Below are positions 1 through 8,867 of a stretch of DNA of 24,448 bases, piece by piece. Position 1 is the first letter of the stretch; each line of letters starts with the position of its first letter. The notes under the pieces were generated by a model. It ran no database searches. It was not told the origin of the DNA and was given only the letters and a program-made list of their open reading frames with translations. The stretch covers positions 1-24,448 of the IMG/VR virus record IMGVR_UViG_3300008267_000358; one strand, 5' to 3'. The stretch is from a virus. Position numbers and translations under genes: made by a program.

Positions 1-1
1 T

Positions 2-631
2 AATTCGTTATTCACCGCTCAGATGCCGGTGGCGTCTTCAGCTAAGATTACAGGTTCATTTGAAATGACTGAACCGGCTCACTCAGCGTTATTTAATCGT
101 AGAGTTGTAGGTGGGGAGATTTTAATTGTAAACAAATATTTAATTAACGATTTTGAAAAATTAGGTATTTGGGGGGAAGACTTAAAGACTGAAATTATTA
201 TGAATGAAGGGTCAATTCAAAATATTAATTTTAATAACTATCTTGACCCTGAAGATAAAAATTACAAAAAGAAAGTTAAGAGAGTAGAACATTTAATTCC
301 AAAGTATAAAACAATTTGGGAGATATCTCAAAGAGAATTAATTGATATGTCGGCAGATAGAGCTCCGTTTATTGACCAATCACAATCAATGAATATCTAT
401 ATGTCTGAACCAACATTATCAAAGATTTCTTCATCTCACTTCCATTCTTGGGGTAAAGGATTAAAAACTCTTTGTTATTATGTTAGAACGAAAGCAATCT
501 CAACCGGAGCGAAACACTTAGCGGTAGACATTTCAAAAGTTCAACAACCAAAAATTGTTGAAAAACCGACAGTTAATTTAAATAATAAACCGGAGGATTC
601 AGAATTTGAATGTTTTGGATGTGGTTCATAA
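2..631 (+). CDS. nrdA: Ribonucleotide reductase class Ia, large (alpha) subunit, C-terminal part (5' end outside window)
   Basis: This is the last 209 codons of a ribonucleoside-diphosphate reductase alpha chain, the enzyme that reduces ribonucleotides to deoxyribonucleotides for phage DNA synthesis. The frame is open from the first bases, so the ATG at 23 is internal and the gene begins outside the window. Seen in the sequence: the family block NRRVVGGE followed by VNKYL, KTIWEISQRELIDMSADR, then PFIDQSQSMN, all characteristic of the C-terminal barrel of NrdA. KTLCYYVRTKA holds the adjacent Tyr-Tyr pair (codons 476-481) used for long-range radical transfer from the beta subunit. The extreme C-terminus ECFGCGS carries the CxxC pair that re-reduces the active site and is reloaded by thioredoxin or glutaredoxin. 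The gene is followed by a hairpin terminator, which separates it from the baseplate genes. The beta subunit (nrdB) is not in the window. Family assignment is very secure. Confidence 0.95.
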   Translation, partial: NSLFTAQMPVASSAKITGSFEMTEPAHSALFNRRVVGGEILIVNKYLINDFEKLGIWGEDLKTEIIMNEGSIQNINFNNYLDPEDKNYKKKVKRVEHLIPKYKTIWEISQRELIDMSADRAPFIDQSQSMNIYMSEPTLSKISSSHFHSWGKGLKTLCYYVRTKAISTGAKHLAVDISKVQQPKIVEKPTVNLNNKPEDSEFECFGCGS

Positions 632-650
632 TAAAATGTAATTATATAAT

Positions 651-680
651 AATCCCGGCAATGTCGGGATTTTTTATTTT
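651..680 (+). terminator. Rho-independent terminator after nrdA
   Basis: AATCCCG (651-657) pairs with CGGGATT (665-671). The stem can extend by a G-T and a C-G pair to a small loop, and it is followed by a T-rich run to 680. It lies 20 nt after the nrdA stop and would end the upstream transcription unit before the virion genes. Confidence 0.85.
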
Positions 681-684
681 CGGG

Positions 685-720
685 TATTTATAAGAAATAA
701 TTACGGCACTATATTTATAG
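685..720 (+). promoter_or_regulatory. Candidate phage promoter region: two TATTTATA motifs before the gp25-like gene
   Basis: The short gap after the nrdA terminator holds TATTTATAA (685-693) and TATTTATAG (712-720), the second ending 2 nt before the ATG at 723. The same motif occurs upstream of other first-in-unit genes in this window (see 3077, 22229, 23475). No TTTG/TAnnTTTG host-type promoter is visible here. The role as a late promoter or a translation or regulatory element is inference. The upstream copy is better placed to be a promoter; the downstream copy is so close to the ATG that it would give a leaderless message at best. Confidence 0.4.
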
Positions 721-722
721 TT

Positions 723-1181
723 ATGGCAGATGGTAAAACATATGGAATTAATTTTCCTTTTAGAGATTCGTATGATGGTAAGTATTTAGACCTTTCTGAT
801 TATAATGATGAAGAGATTAGAAGTAGTTTAGTTCATTTATTGTTAACAAGAAAAGGGACTAGATATTATTTACCTGATTTTGGGACTAGATTATATGAAT
901 TTATTTTTGAACCCTTAGATGGTCCAACATTTTCGGACATAGATGCTGAGATAAGGACATCAGTTGAGGATTATATACCTAATATCACAATAACCAATAT
1001 TAGTATTACAGCCGCATCGGAAGGTGAGGAAGATAAAGGTAGTTATATTGATAGTAATGATGATAGAGTATATAGGGTTCCTGGTATAGGAACTAAAGAA
1101 CATACCGCTAAAGTTAGAATTGATTATAGACTTAACAATGATGTGTTCAGTCAAAAAGATTTTGTAATTATTAATATTTAA
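723..1181 (+). CDS. Baseplate wedge protein, gp25-like (GPW/gp25 family)
   Basis: A 152-aa protein of the GPW/gp25 family, the small wedge subunit at the base of contractile tails that contacts the sheath and helps start sheath assembly. The diagnostic stretch is at residues 39-63: LLLTRKGTRYYLPDFGTRLY followed by EFIFEP, matching the family pattern of a T-x-x-G-x-R segment, a P-D-F-G turn and an FE motif. T4 gp25 is slightly shorter. The extra length is an acidic insertion around residues 100-120 (EGEEDKGSY... SNDDRVYRVPG) between two beta strands of the C-terminal half. The gene is first in the plus-strand virion block, 91 nt after nrdA and 6 nt before the gp6-like gene, the usual gp25-gp6 neighbourhood in contractile systems. 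The start is the ATG at 723; no Shine-Dalgarno is present. Confidence 0.9.
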   Translation: MADGKTYGINFPFRDSYDGKYLDLSDYNDEEIRSSLVHLLLTRKGTRYYLPDFGTRLYEFIFEPLDGPTFSDIDAEIRTSVEDYIPNITITNISITAASEGEEDKGSYIDSNDDRVYRVPGIGTKEHTAKVRIDYRLNNDVFSQKDFVIINI

Positions 1182-1187
1182 TGTTAT

Positions 1188-3026
1188 ATGGCAAATAAGA
1201 AAATTTCATACACAACAAGAGACTTCCAATCAATTAGAACGGAATTAATAAATTTTACAAAAACTTATTATCCTGATACTATTGAGAACTTTAACGACGC
1301 TTCCGTATTTTCGGTCTTAATTGATTTAAATGCTGCGGTAACGGATAACCTACAATTTAATATTGATAGAAGTATTCAAGAGACAGTATTGCAATACGCT
1401 CAACAGAGGTCATCAATTTATAACATTGCAAGAACTTATGGGTTAAAAATACCCGGTCAACGACCATCAGTTGCTTTAGTTGATTTCTCAATTACAGTTC
1501 CTGCTTATGGGGATAAAGAAGATTTAAGGTATTGTGGTATATTAAGAAGAGGTTCACAAGTTATTGGTGCTGGACAAGTTTTTGAAACTGTGTACGATAT
1601 TGATTTCGCATCACCATTAAATGCTGATGGATATCCAAATAGATTAAAAATACCAAACTTTGATTCAAATAATAAGTTATTAAACTACACAATAACTAAA
1701 AGAGAAACAATAGTTAATGGTATTACAAAGGTATTCAAAAGAGTTATAACATCAAATGACGTTAAACCATTTTTTGAAATGTTTTTACCTGAAAAAAATG
1801 TTTTGGGGGTAACGAGTGTTTTATTAAAAGATGGTACTCAATACGCGAACATCCCGTCCGCTCAAGAATTTTTAGGGTTAGATGATAGATGGTATGAAGT
1901 ACAAGCGTTGGCTCAGGATAGGGTTTTCGTAGAAGACCCAACTAAAGTATCTGACCAACCGGGAATAAAAGTTGGTAAGTATATGTCAACTAACGATAAG
2001 TTCATAACTGAATACACTCCGGAAGGATTTTTTAAAATTACATTTGGTGGAGGTAGTCAATCCGCTGATGAGCAATTAAGAGAATTTGCTAGAAACGGGT
2101 ATGAAATGAACTTAAATAAATACTCCAATAATTTAGGGTTAGGTAGTATACTTAAATCTAATAGTACAATCTTTATCCAATATAGAATTGGAGGGGGTAC
2201 TGGTTCTAATTTAGGTGTTAATGTTATCACACAAATTGGTAATGTTTCGTTTAGTGTTAATGGACCTTCAGATTCTGTAAATACTAGTGTTGTTAATTCA
2301 TTAAGATGTACAAATGTTACTGCGGCTATTGGGGGAGGTAATTACCCAACAACAGAAGAAGTTAGAAATTTAGTTACTTATAATTTTGCGGCTCAAAATA
2401 GAGCGGTAACCGTAAATGATTATGAGTCTTTAATTAGGTTGATGCCGTCTCAATTTGGTGCTCCGGCAAAAGTTTCTATAACTGAAGAAAATAATAAGAT
2501 AAAAATCCAAATGTTATCTTATGATGAAAACGGCAGTCTTACCGAAATTGTGTCAAACACTTTAAAAAATAATGTGGCGAACTATTTGTCAAATTATAGA
2601 ATGATTAATGATTATATTTCTATTGAGGTTGCAAATGTAATTGATTTAGGTGTGAATGTTGATGTTGTATTAGATAATAGTCAAAATCAAGGTGCTGTCA
2701 TTTCTAAAGTGATTAATATTGTGTCGGATTATTTTGACCCAACTAATAGACAAATGGGTGAAAATGTTAATGTTTCTGAATTAAGACGATTAATTCAAAG
2801 TGAGAATGGTGTAATATCATTGTCTGACATACTTTTCTTTAATAAAGTGGGGGGTCAATATTCCTCATCACAAACATCTCAAAGATACTCTGACCCTGAA
2901 ACAAAACAAATTGAATTGGTTGATGACACCATTTTTGCCGAACCAAAACAGACCTATCAAGTTAGATACCCAAGTAAAGATATTAACATTAGAGTTAAAA
3001 ATCTTAAAACCGTTAATTTTTCTTAG
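1188..3026 (+). CDS. Baseplate wedge protein, gp6-like (baseplate J family)
   Basis: A 612-aa protein resembling T4 gp6, the wedge subunit that forms the inner ring of the baseplate and dimerises around the hub. The N-terminal region has the signature of this family: YTTRDFQSIRTELINFTKTY, then DASVFSVLIDLNAAVTDNLQ, a pattern in which the protein alternates helix-forming stretches with the LIDLNA-x(n)-D core, and QQRSSIYNIARTYGLKIPGQ. A second recognisable part near residues 390-440 (YNFAAQNRAVTVNDYESLIR, followed by MPSQFGAP) is typical of baseplate J-like proteins. Length is close to T4 gp6. It starts 6 nt after the gp25-like stop and ends with TAG followed at once by TGA, a double stop. A 71-nt gap follows. 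Together with the preceding gene it identifies the virus as contractile-tailed. Confidence 0.88.
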   Translation: MANKKISYTTRDFQSIRTELINFTKTYYPDTIENFNDASVFSVLIDLNAAVTDNLQFNIDRSIQETVLQYAQQRSSIYNIARTYGLKIPGQRPSVALVDFSITVPAYGDKEDLRYCGILRRGSQVIGAGQVFETVYDIDFASPLNADGYPNRLKIPNFDSNNKLLNYTITKRETIVNGITKVFKRVITSNDVKPFFEMFLPEKNVLGVTSVLLKDGTQYANIPSAQEFLGLDDRWYEVQALAQDRVFVEDPTKVSDQPGIKVGKYMSTNDKFITEYTPEGFFKITFGGGSQSADEQLREFARNGYEMNLNKYSNNLGLGSILKSNSTIFIQYRIGGGTGSNLGVNVITQIGNVSFSVNGPSDSVNTSVVNSLRCTNVTAAIGGGNYPTTEEVRNLVTYNFAAQNRAVTVNDYESLIRLMPSQFGAPAKVSITEENNKIKIQMLSYDENGSLTEIVSNTLKNNVANYLSNYRMINDYISIEVANVIDLGVNVDVVLDNSQNQGAVISKVINIVSDYFDPTNRQMGENVNVSELRRLIQSENGVISLSDILFFNKVGGQYSSSQTSQRYSDPETKQIELVDDTIFAEPKQTYQVRYPSKDINIRVKNLKTVNFS

Positions 3027-3076
3027 TGATTTATTTTAAAATAATATGGACTATCTTTTGAAAATAGTATATAAAC

Positions 3077-3087
3077 TATTTATTTAA
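3077..3087 (+). promoter_or_regulatory. Candidate regulatory motif before the 1922-aa virion gene
   Basis: The 71-nt gap 3027-3097 contains TATTTATTTAA (3077-3087), a one-base variant of the TATTTATA motif seen in other gaps, ending 10 nt before the ATG at 3098. Just upstream, ACTAT (3050-3054) and ATAGT (3064-3068) form an imperfect AT-rich hairpin without a T run. Weak evidence; the motif match is partial. Confidence 0.25.
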
Positions 3088-3097
3088 AAAGAATATT

Positions 3098-6000
3098 ATG
3101 TCCAATTCATTTAGAATAAGAACCAAACCTGGTGTTGACACCTCAATTAAAGTTTTAATAGACCAAGAATTTGAATATTTGGAAATACTTTCTTTGAAGG
3201 TGTTACAAAGTCAAATCTACACTAGACAATGCTCCGATTATGGGGTTATTGTTGGTCGTGTTAGCGTTAACAATGGATTTGGTATTCCAAACGCTAAAGT
3301 ATCTGTATTTATCCCCTTAGATAGTGCGGACGAATCTAATCCTGTAATATCAGACTTATACCCTTATAAATCATTAATTGATTTAAATGAAGATGGGTAT
3401 AGATATAATTTACTACCATATACTAAATCACATAATGGACATACCCCAACGGGAACTTTTTTCACTAGACAAGATGTATTAACCGACCCAACTCTAATTG
3501 AGGTTTTTGATAAGTATTATAAATATACAACAACAACTAATAGTAGTGGTGACTATATGATTTTTGGAGTGCCACCAGGTTCTCAAACAGTGGTTTTAGA
3601 TGTTGATTTATCTGATATAGGTGAATTTTCATTATCACCACAAGATTTAGTTAGAATGGGTGTTGCAACACCAAATCAAGTTGCTGGTGTTAATTTTATA
3701 TCATCAACTAATCTACGGGAACTACCTCAAATTATATCTATTAATAAGGTAATAACGGTTGAACCATTATGGGGACAACCTGAAATATGTAATTTGGGTA
3801 TAACTAGAACAGATTTTGATTTATCGGCTGAAGCTAGTATTGATATTAGGCCGACATCTATTTTTATGGGGTCAATTGTATCAACAAACAATAATGATAT
3901 TGTAAAACGAAATTGTAAACCGAGAGTTAAGTCAGGTTCTCAATGTTCTTTAGTTGCTGGTCCGGGGGAAATCTTAGCAATACGACAAACTATTTTTAAA
4001 GATGTTAATGGTCTTCCAGTCCTTGAAACTGTTGATTTAGAAGAAGGTGGTCAAGTAATTGATGAAAATGGTACTTGGTTATTGGATGTACCGATGAATT
4101 TGGATTATTTAATAACTAATGAATTTGGAGAACAAGTTATATCGGATGACCCAAAAAAAGGTATACCAACTAAGGCAAAATATAGGTTTAAAGTAAAATG
4201 GAATCAATCACCATCGTTATCTGAAACTGTTAGACGAGGATATTTTTTAGTACCTAATATTAAAGAACACGGTTGGGAGGTTAGTAATATTGACCCATTA
4301 TCGTTAGGGGTTAATGACCCAAGTTATCAAGAAGCGTTAAAATCTTATTCATTTAGTTTAGATTGGAATGATTATGCGGATATACAATCTGGTATTAATT
4401 GTGATGATACATTTTATTTAATGCAGTATAATAAAGTTTATACTGTATCACAATTAATTGACCAATATAGAAATGGTAGTTTTCCTAATCAAATTATTAG
4501 TATAAAGAATATTTTAGATGAGGCTTGTGAGAGTGATGTTAATAAATTTCCGGCTAATGATTCGGTTTTTAGGTTTGATTTAATTTATTTTATATTTTGG
4601 ATAATGTTATTTTTATTTAGACCAATTTTAATTGTTTTAATACCTGTTATACATATTCTATGGTTTGTTTTAAAAATTTTGGCGTTTGTTATTAGTATAG
4701 TCCTTATTCCTGTATTGGCGATAGTTGGTGCGGTATGTTATGTTTTTAAAATTGTTTTGAGTATACTATCTTTAATACCTGGTAAAATTGGTAAAAGAAT
4801 GAGAAAATGGAAAGACTCGCTTAACTGTATAACTCCAAAAGATATTCAGAGAATTATTAGTGAAATTAATTCTTATCCTGATAAATTAAAAAATATTAAA
4901 ATACCTAATTTATCTTACCCTGATTGTTCTTTTTGTGATTGTGGTGACCCAGATGGTTTACCAAAAGACGAAGAAGGTATTGAAGTGTTAACTGTTAATC
5001 CGGAAGATGTTGATGCTGTTGAAAGTGGAGGTTCATCCCTTTTAACTCAATATCAAATAGTGGGTAATTATTTCAATAGAAAAAGTGATATTGGGTTTTA
5101 TACCCAAGATTTGGTGTATCAGACTATTATAGCGGGTAATGCGTTAGGTAGTGTGGAAGATGAAACATTAACACCATCAACTAGGGTTCCTGAAATGGTT
5201 GATACAACAACAGACGATAAAAACCCCGATGCTGAATCGTCAATAGATGATACTATTGAATATAATTATTTCACATCTAGTTTATCAGTAACAGAAAGAT
5301 TAAACCTTTTTAATACTAAAGGGAAATATTTCAATGATTCACCAAATAATCCTGGTGGAGGTGTTAATAGAATAAAAGTTACTTTCCAACCTGAATCAAA
5401 TCCTAATAAATTTCATTTTGATAATGTTATTGCTATTGTTTGTGGACCATCATCAAGTAATATTGAATCAGGGGGACTTATATCTTTCCAAGACATATCT
5501 TTATCTTACGATAAGAATATAACCGGAGATGGTGTGTCTTTAAATGAGTATGGAACATATTCAATAACCGGAACACCAATTAACGTTAATGGTATAATAA
5601 ATGTTGTATATGCAGACCCATCTCTTACTACTACCGGAATTACGGTGGCATATAATATAACTCAAAAATCCGAAGACGTAAATTACGCTAAATTCCCAAT
5701 GGATGTTGAATATTTCCAAGTTATTACGGGAATGACCTATACTCAATATACTGGTATGTGTAATACTAATCAAGTTTCTATTGATAATGATTGGGATAAT
5801 GTTAATTCATTTAATAATAGGTTTTTAAGTAATACTATGATATTTTATCGGATAGATGAAGGTCCTTTTGCAGGAGAAAATAGAGCTAATTTTAATACAG
5901 ACGAAAGAATTTTTTTACCAATAGTTAGGTTTAATAAACAAGAATCTCAAAGAGTTATTTTCTTGGTTAGAGGTGTTGACCCCAATTCATCTAGAGTTAA

Positions 6001-8866
6001 TGTAAGATATGATTTAAGTCGTTTATTTGGTTATAATTTTGGTAATACCCAAACAATTGTAACGAGTAATAAGATGGGTGGATTTAAATTAAATCATCCT
6101 ATAAAGGGGGGGTTAAAATGTACAACACATAATTTGAGTAGTAACACATTAGTAGATAATTTAACTGGTCAGAAATTATATTACGATTCATTTCATTTTA
6201 AACCATCAACGAGTGGTCTGTTTAGTTTTAGTGGTTTTACGACTAAATTACATAACTTCTACTCTAAGTTAGATAAACAAAATTTATCGTTTAGTCCAGG
6301 GACTTATGATACTGATGTAAATTATATCCCCCCAATACTTGGTAATACAACTAATCCAACATTAACTGGTGATTATTTTAGGGTTACCGATACTTGGACA
6401 AACAGTAACAATATCGACTTACCTCCATTTAGTCCTGAAGGTATATTGGTTGGGAGTTTTATTACAACTGGTTTAAACCCAAATTTAAACATCACAGAAT
6501 CAGGTACAACGGCAACGGTTCAGATATACACTGATGGTGGTTCAGGTACTATTACATCAAGTCAGTCATCTGTTTATGCGGAAATATATAAGTATTCGGC
6601 TAGTGGTGATGAGGTTTTGTTAAATAGTGGTACAACCATTAGTGTAAAGGTGCCTTATACTAAAAATTTTACACTACGTACAATATCGGTTCCTATAATA
6701 GAGACGACTTATGTATCCACTGATAGATTACTTGTTAAAATATTTGCAAGGCCCAAAAAAGGAACTAATATTTATTTTGGTTTTCAAACCGCTAATATGA
6801 TGGCAAGACTTGATATACCAAATTATACAACACCACTAACATATTATCTTTATATTAATAATTGGGATAAAACAAAAATAACCGATTTAGATGGTAATTA
6901 TTTGTTGAGTCAATATTATGTAACTAGTAAAGGGGCGGGATTAAGGGCTTATGGTTCGGAAGTTGGATTTGGTACTCAAGGAAATAATGGATTTATTGTT
7001 GAGTGGGAAAAAGGTTATACTTATAGACTTCTGGCTGGGCAGAAATATGTGTATTTGCAAAGAAGATATGGTGCATTTAATAGTGGTTCGGATAATAGAG
7101 GTTATTTTCCTGGTGAAAATGTTGATGGTGGTAGTTTATTTTATCAAAAATTAGATATTACAAAGAGTTCTAGCGGTGTTGACCCCATAAGAGCAATTAA
7201 TTTTTACTATGCTCCAAGATACTCAGGTTTAACTATGAATGTTGGTTTAGGTACATCTGAAACTCAAATAATTATGAGGTCAGATAGATTACCTACATCA
7301 ACAAGTCTTCAAGATAATATTAATAATAGTTTTGCTTTACATTCAAACACTGAATTTTCTATTTTTACAATAACAGATGATGGAAGTTCATCTAGCCAAT
7401 CGGTTGCTGTTTCAGGGTCTGGAAATCTTACAAATGGTTCATTTGATACTGCGCAAGAACCTAAAGTTTTTAGTTCTGTAATTGATTCCTTTAGTTGTGG
7501 TCCTAATATGGCTCCATTAAATTGTTATTATGATGATAATAACGAAATTAAAGTTAAACCAAAATCAGATGGTTGTTGGAAAGGTGGTGGTGGTAAACAA
7601 GATTTCAGAAATGGGTGTTATGTTTTAATGACAGCACCTACTAAGAGTATAATTAGTGACATTGAACGTGTTGTTGAGTGGACTGGTAGAATCCAAACAA
7701 TTTTTGCGGCTTGTAGAAACGTGTTTTCACATTTATTTACCAATAATTGGATTAATGGTACTCTATACGCATTTACCTTTAAGAATGATGTGATTTATAC
7801 TAGTCCTACCGCAACTCCACCTAATTCACCAATAAATAGGTATTGTAAAGATGTTCTTGTGTTTAATCCAAATAATAATAATTTTTTCTATAGAAGTAGT
7901 CCATATAACTTAAACGAAGGGTTTATTGGGCATAAACGAAAGAGTCCTAACGGAGGTAATGAGTATAATTTAAAAACACCAACAACTATGTTAGATTTAG
8001 GTCCTAGAAGTGATTATTTACAAGAAATAATAATGTCTGATGACTTTGATGGGTATGTTGTGAAGGATTTAAACTCAACAACATTTGGTGATGTTTCTGA
8101 ATTATTAAATATGTTAATTGTTACTAGATTATCAAACGAATCTTTCTTACGAAATTTAAGTGGGATAGGTATCCTTTCTTTTTTTAGTAGGGAAAAATTA
8201 ATGATTGATGGGGATTACTCACAAATGACATCAATTAATTCTGAATTAGGTGTGTCACCTTTTGAAGGAATAAATTATCCTGATGTTTCTGGTAGTCAAG
8301 ACCCAATATATTATAATGGTGGTAGTATTAATGGTGTTACTTTTGGGGTTTTCTTTTCTTCAGATACTGTAGTTAGGGATTTTATTTCACCAAAACGAAC
8401 CATTATAAGTCCAAGATTACCTTTAGGTAATGTGTGTGGGTTCAGTGATATTGGTGTTTTCAGTCAATCAGTACCGTTTTACCAATGGATAATTGAAGAT
8501 ACTGAAGATAATAATATTTTTGGGACACAATATAATGGGTGGGCAACAAAACCTATTGATGATGGTGAATTTTTTACTTACAAGTACCAAGATTTGGATA
8601 GATTAGATAGAGGTTCAAGATATTTTAGAACTAATGTTCAGAGTCAAACGCAATTTTTTAAATCACATATTTATTCAGTAAGTGCGACTACTAATAATAA
8701 TTATGTTTTAGACGCTTCTACAAATTCATGGGATACAAATGAAGGGGCTTTTCCTAAATATATTACGGTTGGTGCACCTTATCATTTTTATTTTGGGTTG
8801 AAAACTGGTAAATCGGCTTTTGATAGATTTACAAAAAAATGGATTAATACTGATACAACAATATAA
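3098..8866 (+). CDS. Giant virion protein (1922 aa) with N-terminal carboxypeptidase-regulatory-like domains and an internal hydrophobic block; baseplate or fibre-associated
   Basis: The largest gene of the window. Residues about 47-170 look like a carboxypeptidase-regulatory / CNA-B-like beta sandwich: GVIVGRVSVNNGFGIPNAKV at one end and SSGDYMIFGVPPGSQTVVLD at the other. A second domain of this style follows at about 250-375 (IDENGTWLLDVPMNLDYLIT, then PTKAKYRFKVKW). Residues 493-560 (4574-4777) are almost uninterrupted Ile/Leu/Val/Phe with only a few polar residues (D494, R508, H519, K526, K551), enough for about three membrane-spanning helices, and end in the basic KIGKRMRKWK. A small Cys cluster follows (CSFCDC, residues 610-615). 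The remaining 1300 residues are Ser/Thr/Asn/Gly-rich and beta-like, as in phage fibres and baseplate appendages, with a Cys/Gly patch (CWKGGGGKQDFRNGC). Position between gp6-like and other virion genes argues for a baseplate-attached component. Exact role unknown. Confidence 0.7.
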   Translation: MSNSFRIRTKPGVDTSIKVLIDQEFEYLEILSLKVLQSQIYTRQCSDYGVIVGRVSVNNGFGIPNAKVSVFIPLDSADESNPVISDLYPYKSLIDLNEDGYRYNLLPYTKSHNGHTPTGTFFTRQDVLTDPTLIEVFDKYYKYTTTTNSSGDYMIFGVPPGSQTVVLDVDLSDIGEFSLSPQDLVRMGVATPNQVAGVNFISSTNLRELPQIISINKVITVEPLWGQPEICNLGITRTDFDLSAEASIDIRPTSIFMGSIVSTNNNDIVKRNCKPRVKSGSQCSLVAGPGEILAIRQTIFKDVNGLPVLETVDLEEGGQVIDENGTWLLDVPMNLDYLITNEFGEQVISDDPKKGIPTKAKYRFKVKWNQSPSLSETVRRGYFLVPNIKEHGWEVSNIDPLSLGVNDPSYQEALKSYSFSLDWNDYADIQSGINCDDTFYLMQYNKVYTVSQLIDQYRNGSFPNQIISIKNILDEACESDVNKFPANDSVFRFDLIYFIFWIMLFLFRPILIVLIPVIHILWFVLKILAFVISIVLIPVLAIVGAVCYVFKIVLSILSLIPGKIGKRMRKWKDSLNCITPKDIQRIISEINSYPDKLKNIKIPNLSYPDCSFCDCGDPDGLPKDEEGIEVLTVNPEDVDAVESGGSSLLTQYQIVGNYFNRKSDIGFYTQDLVYQTIIAGNALGSVEDETLTPSTRVPEMVDTTTDDKNPDAESSIDDTIEYNYFTSSLSVTERLNLFNTKGKYFNDSPNNPGGGVNRIKVTFQPESNPNKFHFDNVIAIVCGPSSSNIESGGLISFQDISLSYDKNITGDGVSLNEYGTYSITGTPINVNGIINVVYADPSLTTTGITVAYNITQKSEDVNYAKFPMDVEYFQVITGMTYTQYTGMCNTNQVSIDNDWDNVNSFNNRFLSNTMIFYRIDEGPFAGENRANFNTDERIFLPIVRFNKQESQRVIFLVRGVDPNSSRVNVRYDLSRLFGYNFGNTQTIVTSNKMGGFKLNHPIKGGLKCTTHNLSSNTLVDNLTGQKLYYDSFHFKPSTSGLFSFSGFTTKLHNFYSKLDKQNLSFSPGTYDTDVNYIPPILGNTTNPTLTGDYFRVTDTWTNSNNIDLPPFSPEGILVGSFITTGLNPNLNITESGTTATVQIYTDGGSGTITSSQSSVYAEIYKYSASGDEVLLNSGTTISVKVPYTKNFTLRTISVPIIETTYVSTDRLLVKIFARPKKGTNIYFGFQTANMMARLDIPNYTTPLTYYLYINNWDKTKITDLDGNYLLSQYYVTSKGAGLRAYGSEVGFGTQGNNGFIVEWEKGYTYRLLAGQKYVYLQRRYGAFNSGSDNRGYFPGENVDGGSLFYQKLDITKSSSGVDPIRAINFYYAPRYSGLTMNVGLGTSETQIIMRSDRLPTSTSLQDNINNSFALHSNTEFSIFTITDDGSSSSQSVAVSGSGNLTNGSFDTAQEPKVFSSVIDSFSCGPNMAPLNCYYDDNNEIKVKPKSDGCWKGGGGKQDFRNGCYVLMTAPTKSIISDIERVVEWTGRIQTIFAACRNVFSHLFTNNWINGTLYAFTFKNDVIYTSPTATPPNSPINRYCKDVLVFNPNNNNFFYRSSPYNLNEGFIGHKRKSPNGGNEYNLKTPTTMLDLGPRSDYLQEIIMSDDFDGYVVKDLNSTTFGDVSELLNMLIVTRLSNESFLRNLSGIGILSFFSREKLMIDGDYSQMTSINSELGVSPFEGINYPDVSGSQDPIYYNGGSINGVTFGVFFSSDTVVRDFISPKRTIISPRLPLGNVCGFSDIGVFSQSVPFYQWIIEDTEDNNIFGTQYNGWATKPIDDGEFFTYKYQDLDRLDRGSRYFRTNVQSQTQFFKSHIYSVSATTNNNYVLDASTNSWDTNEGAFPKYITVGAPYHFYFGLKTGKSAFDRFTKKWINTDTTI

Positions 8867-8867
8867 T

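Noticed and set aside
8820-8867. Upstream ATG for the 615-aa protein, giving 631 aa
   Set aside because: It lies within the end of the 1922-aa gene, while the ATG at 8868 follows that stop by 1 nt, as for other genes in the block.
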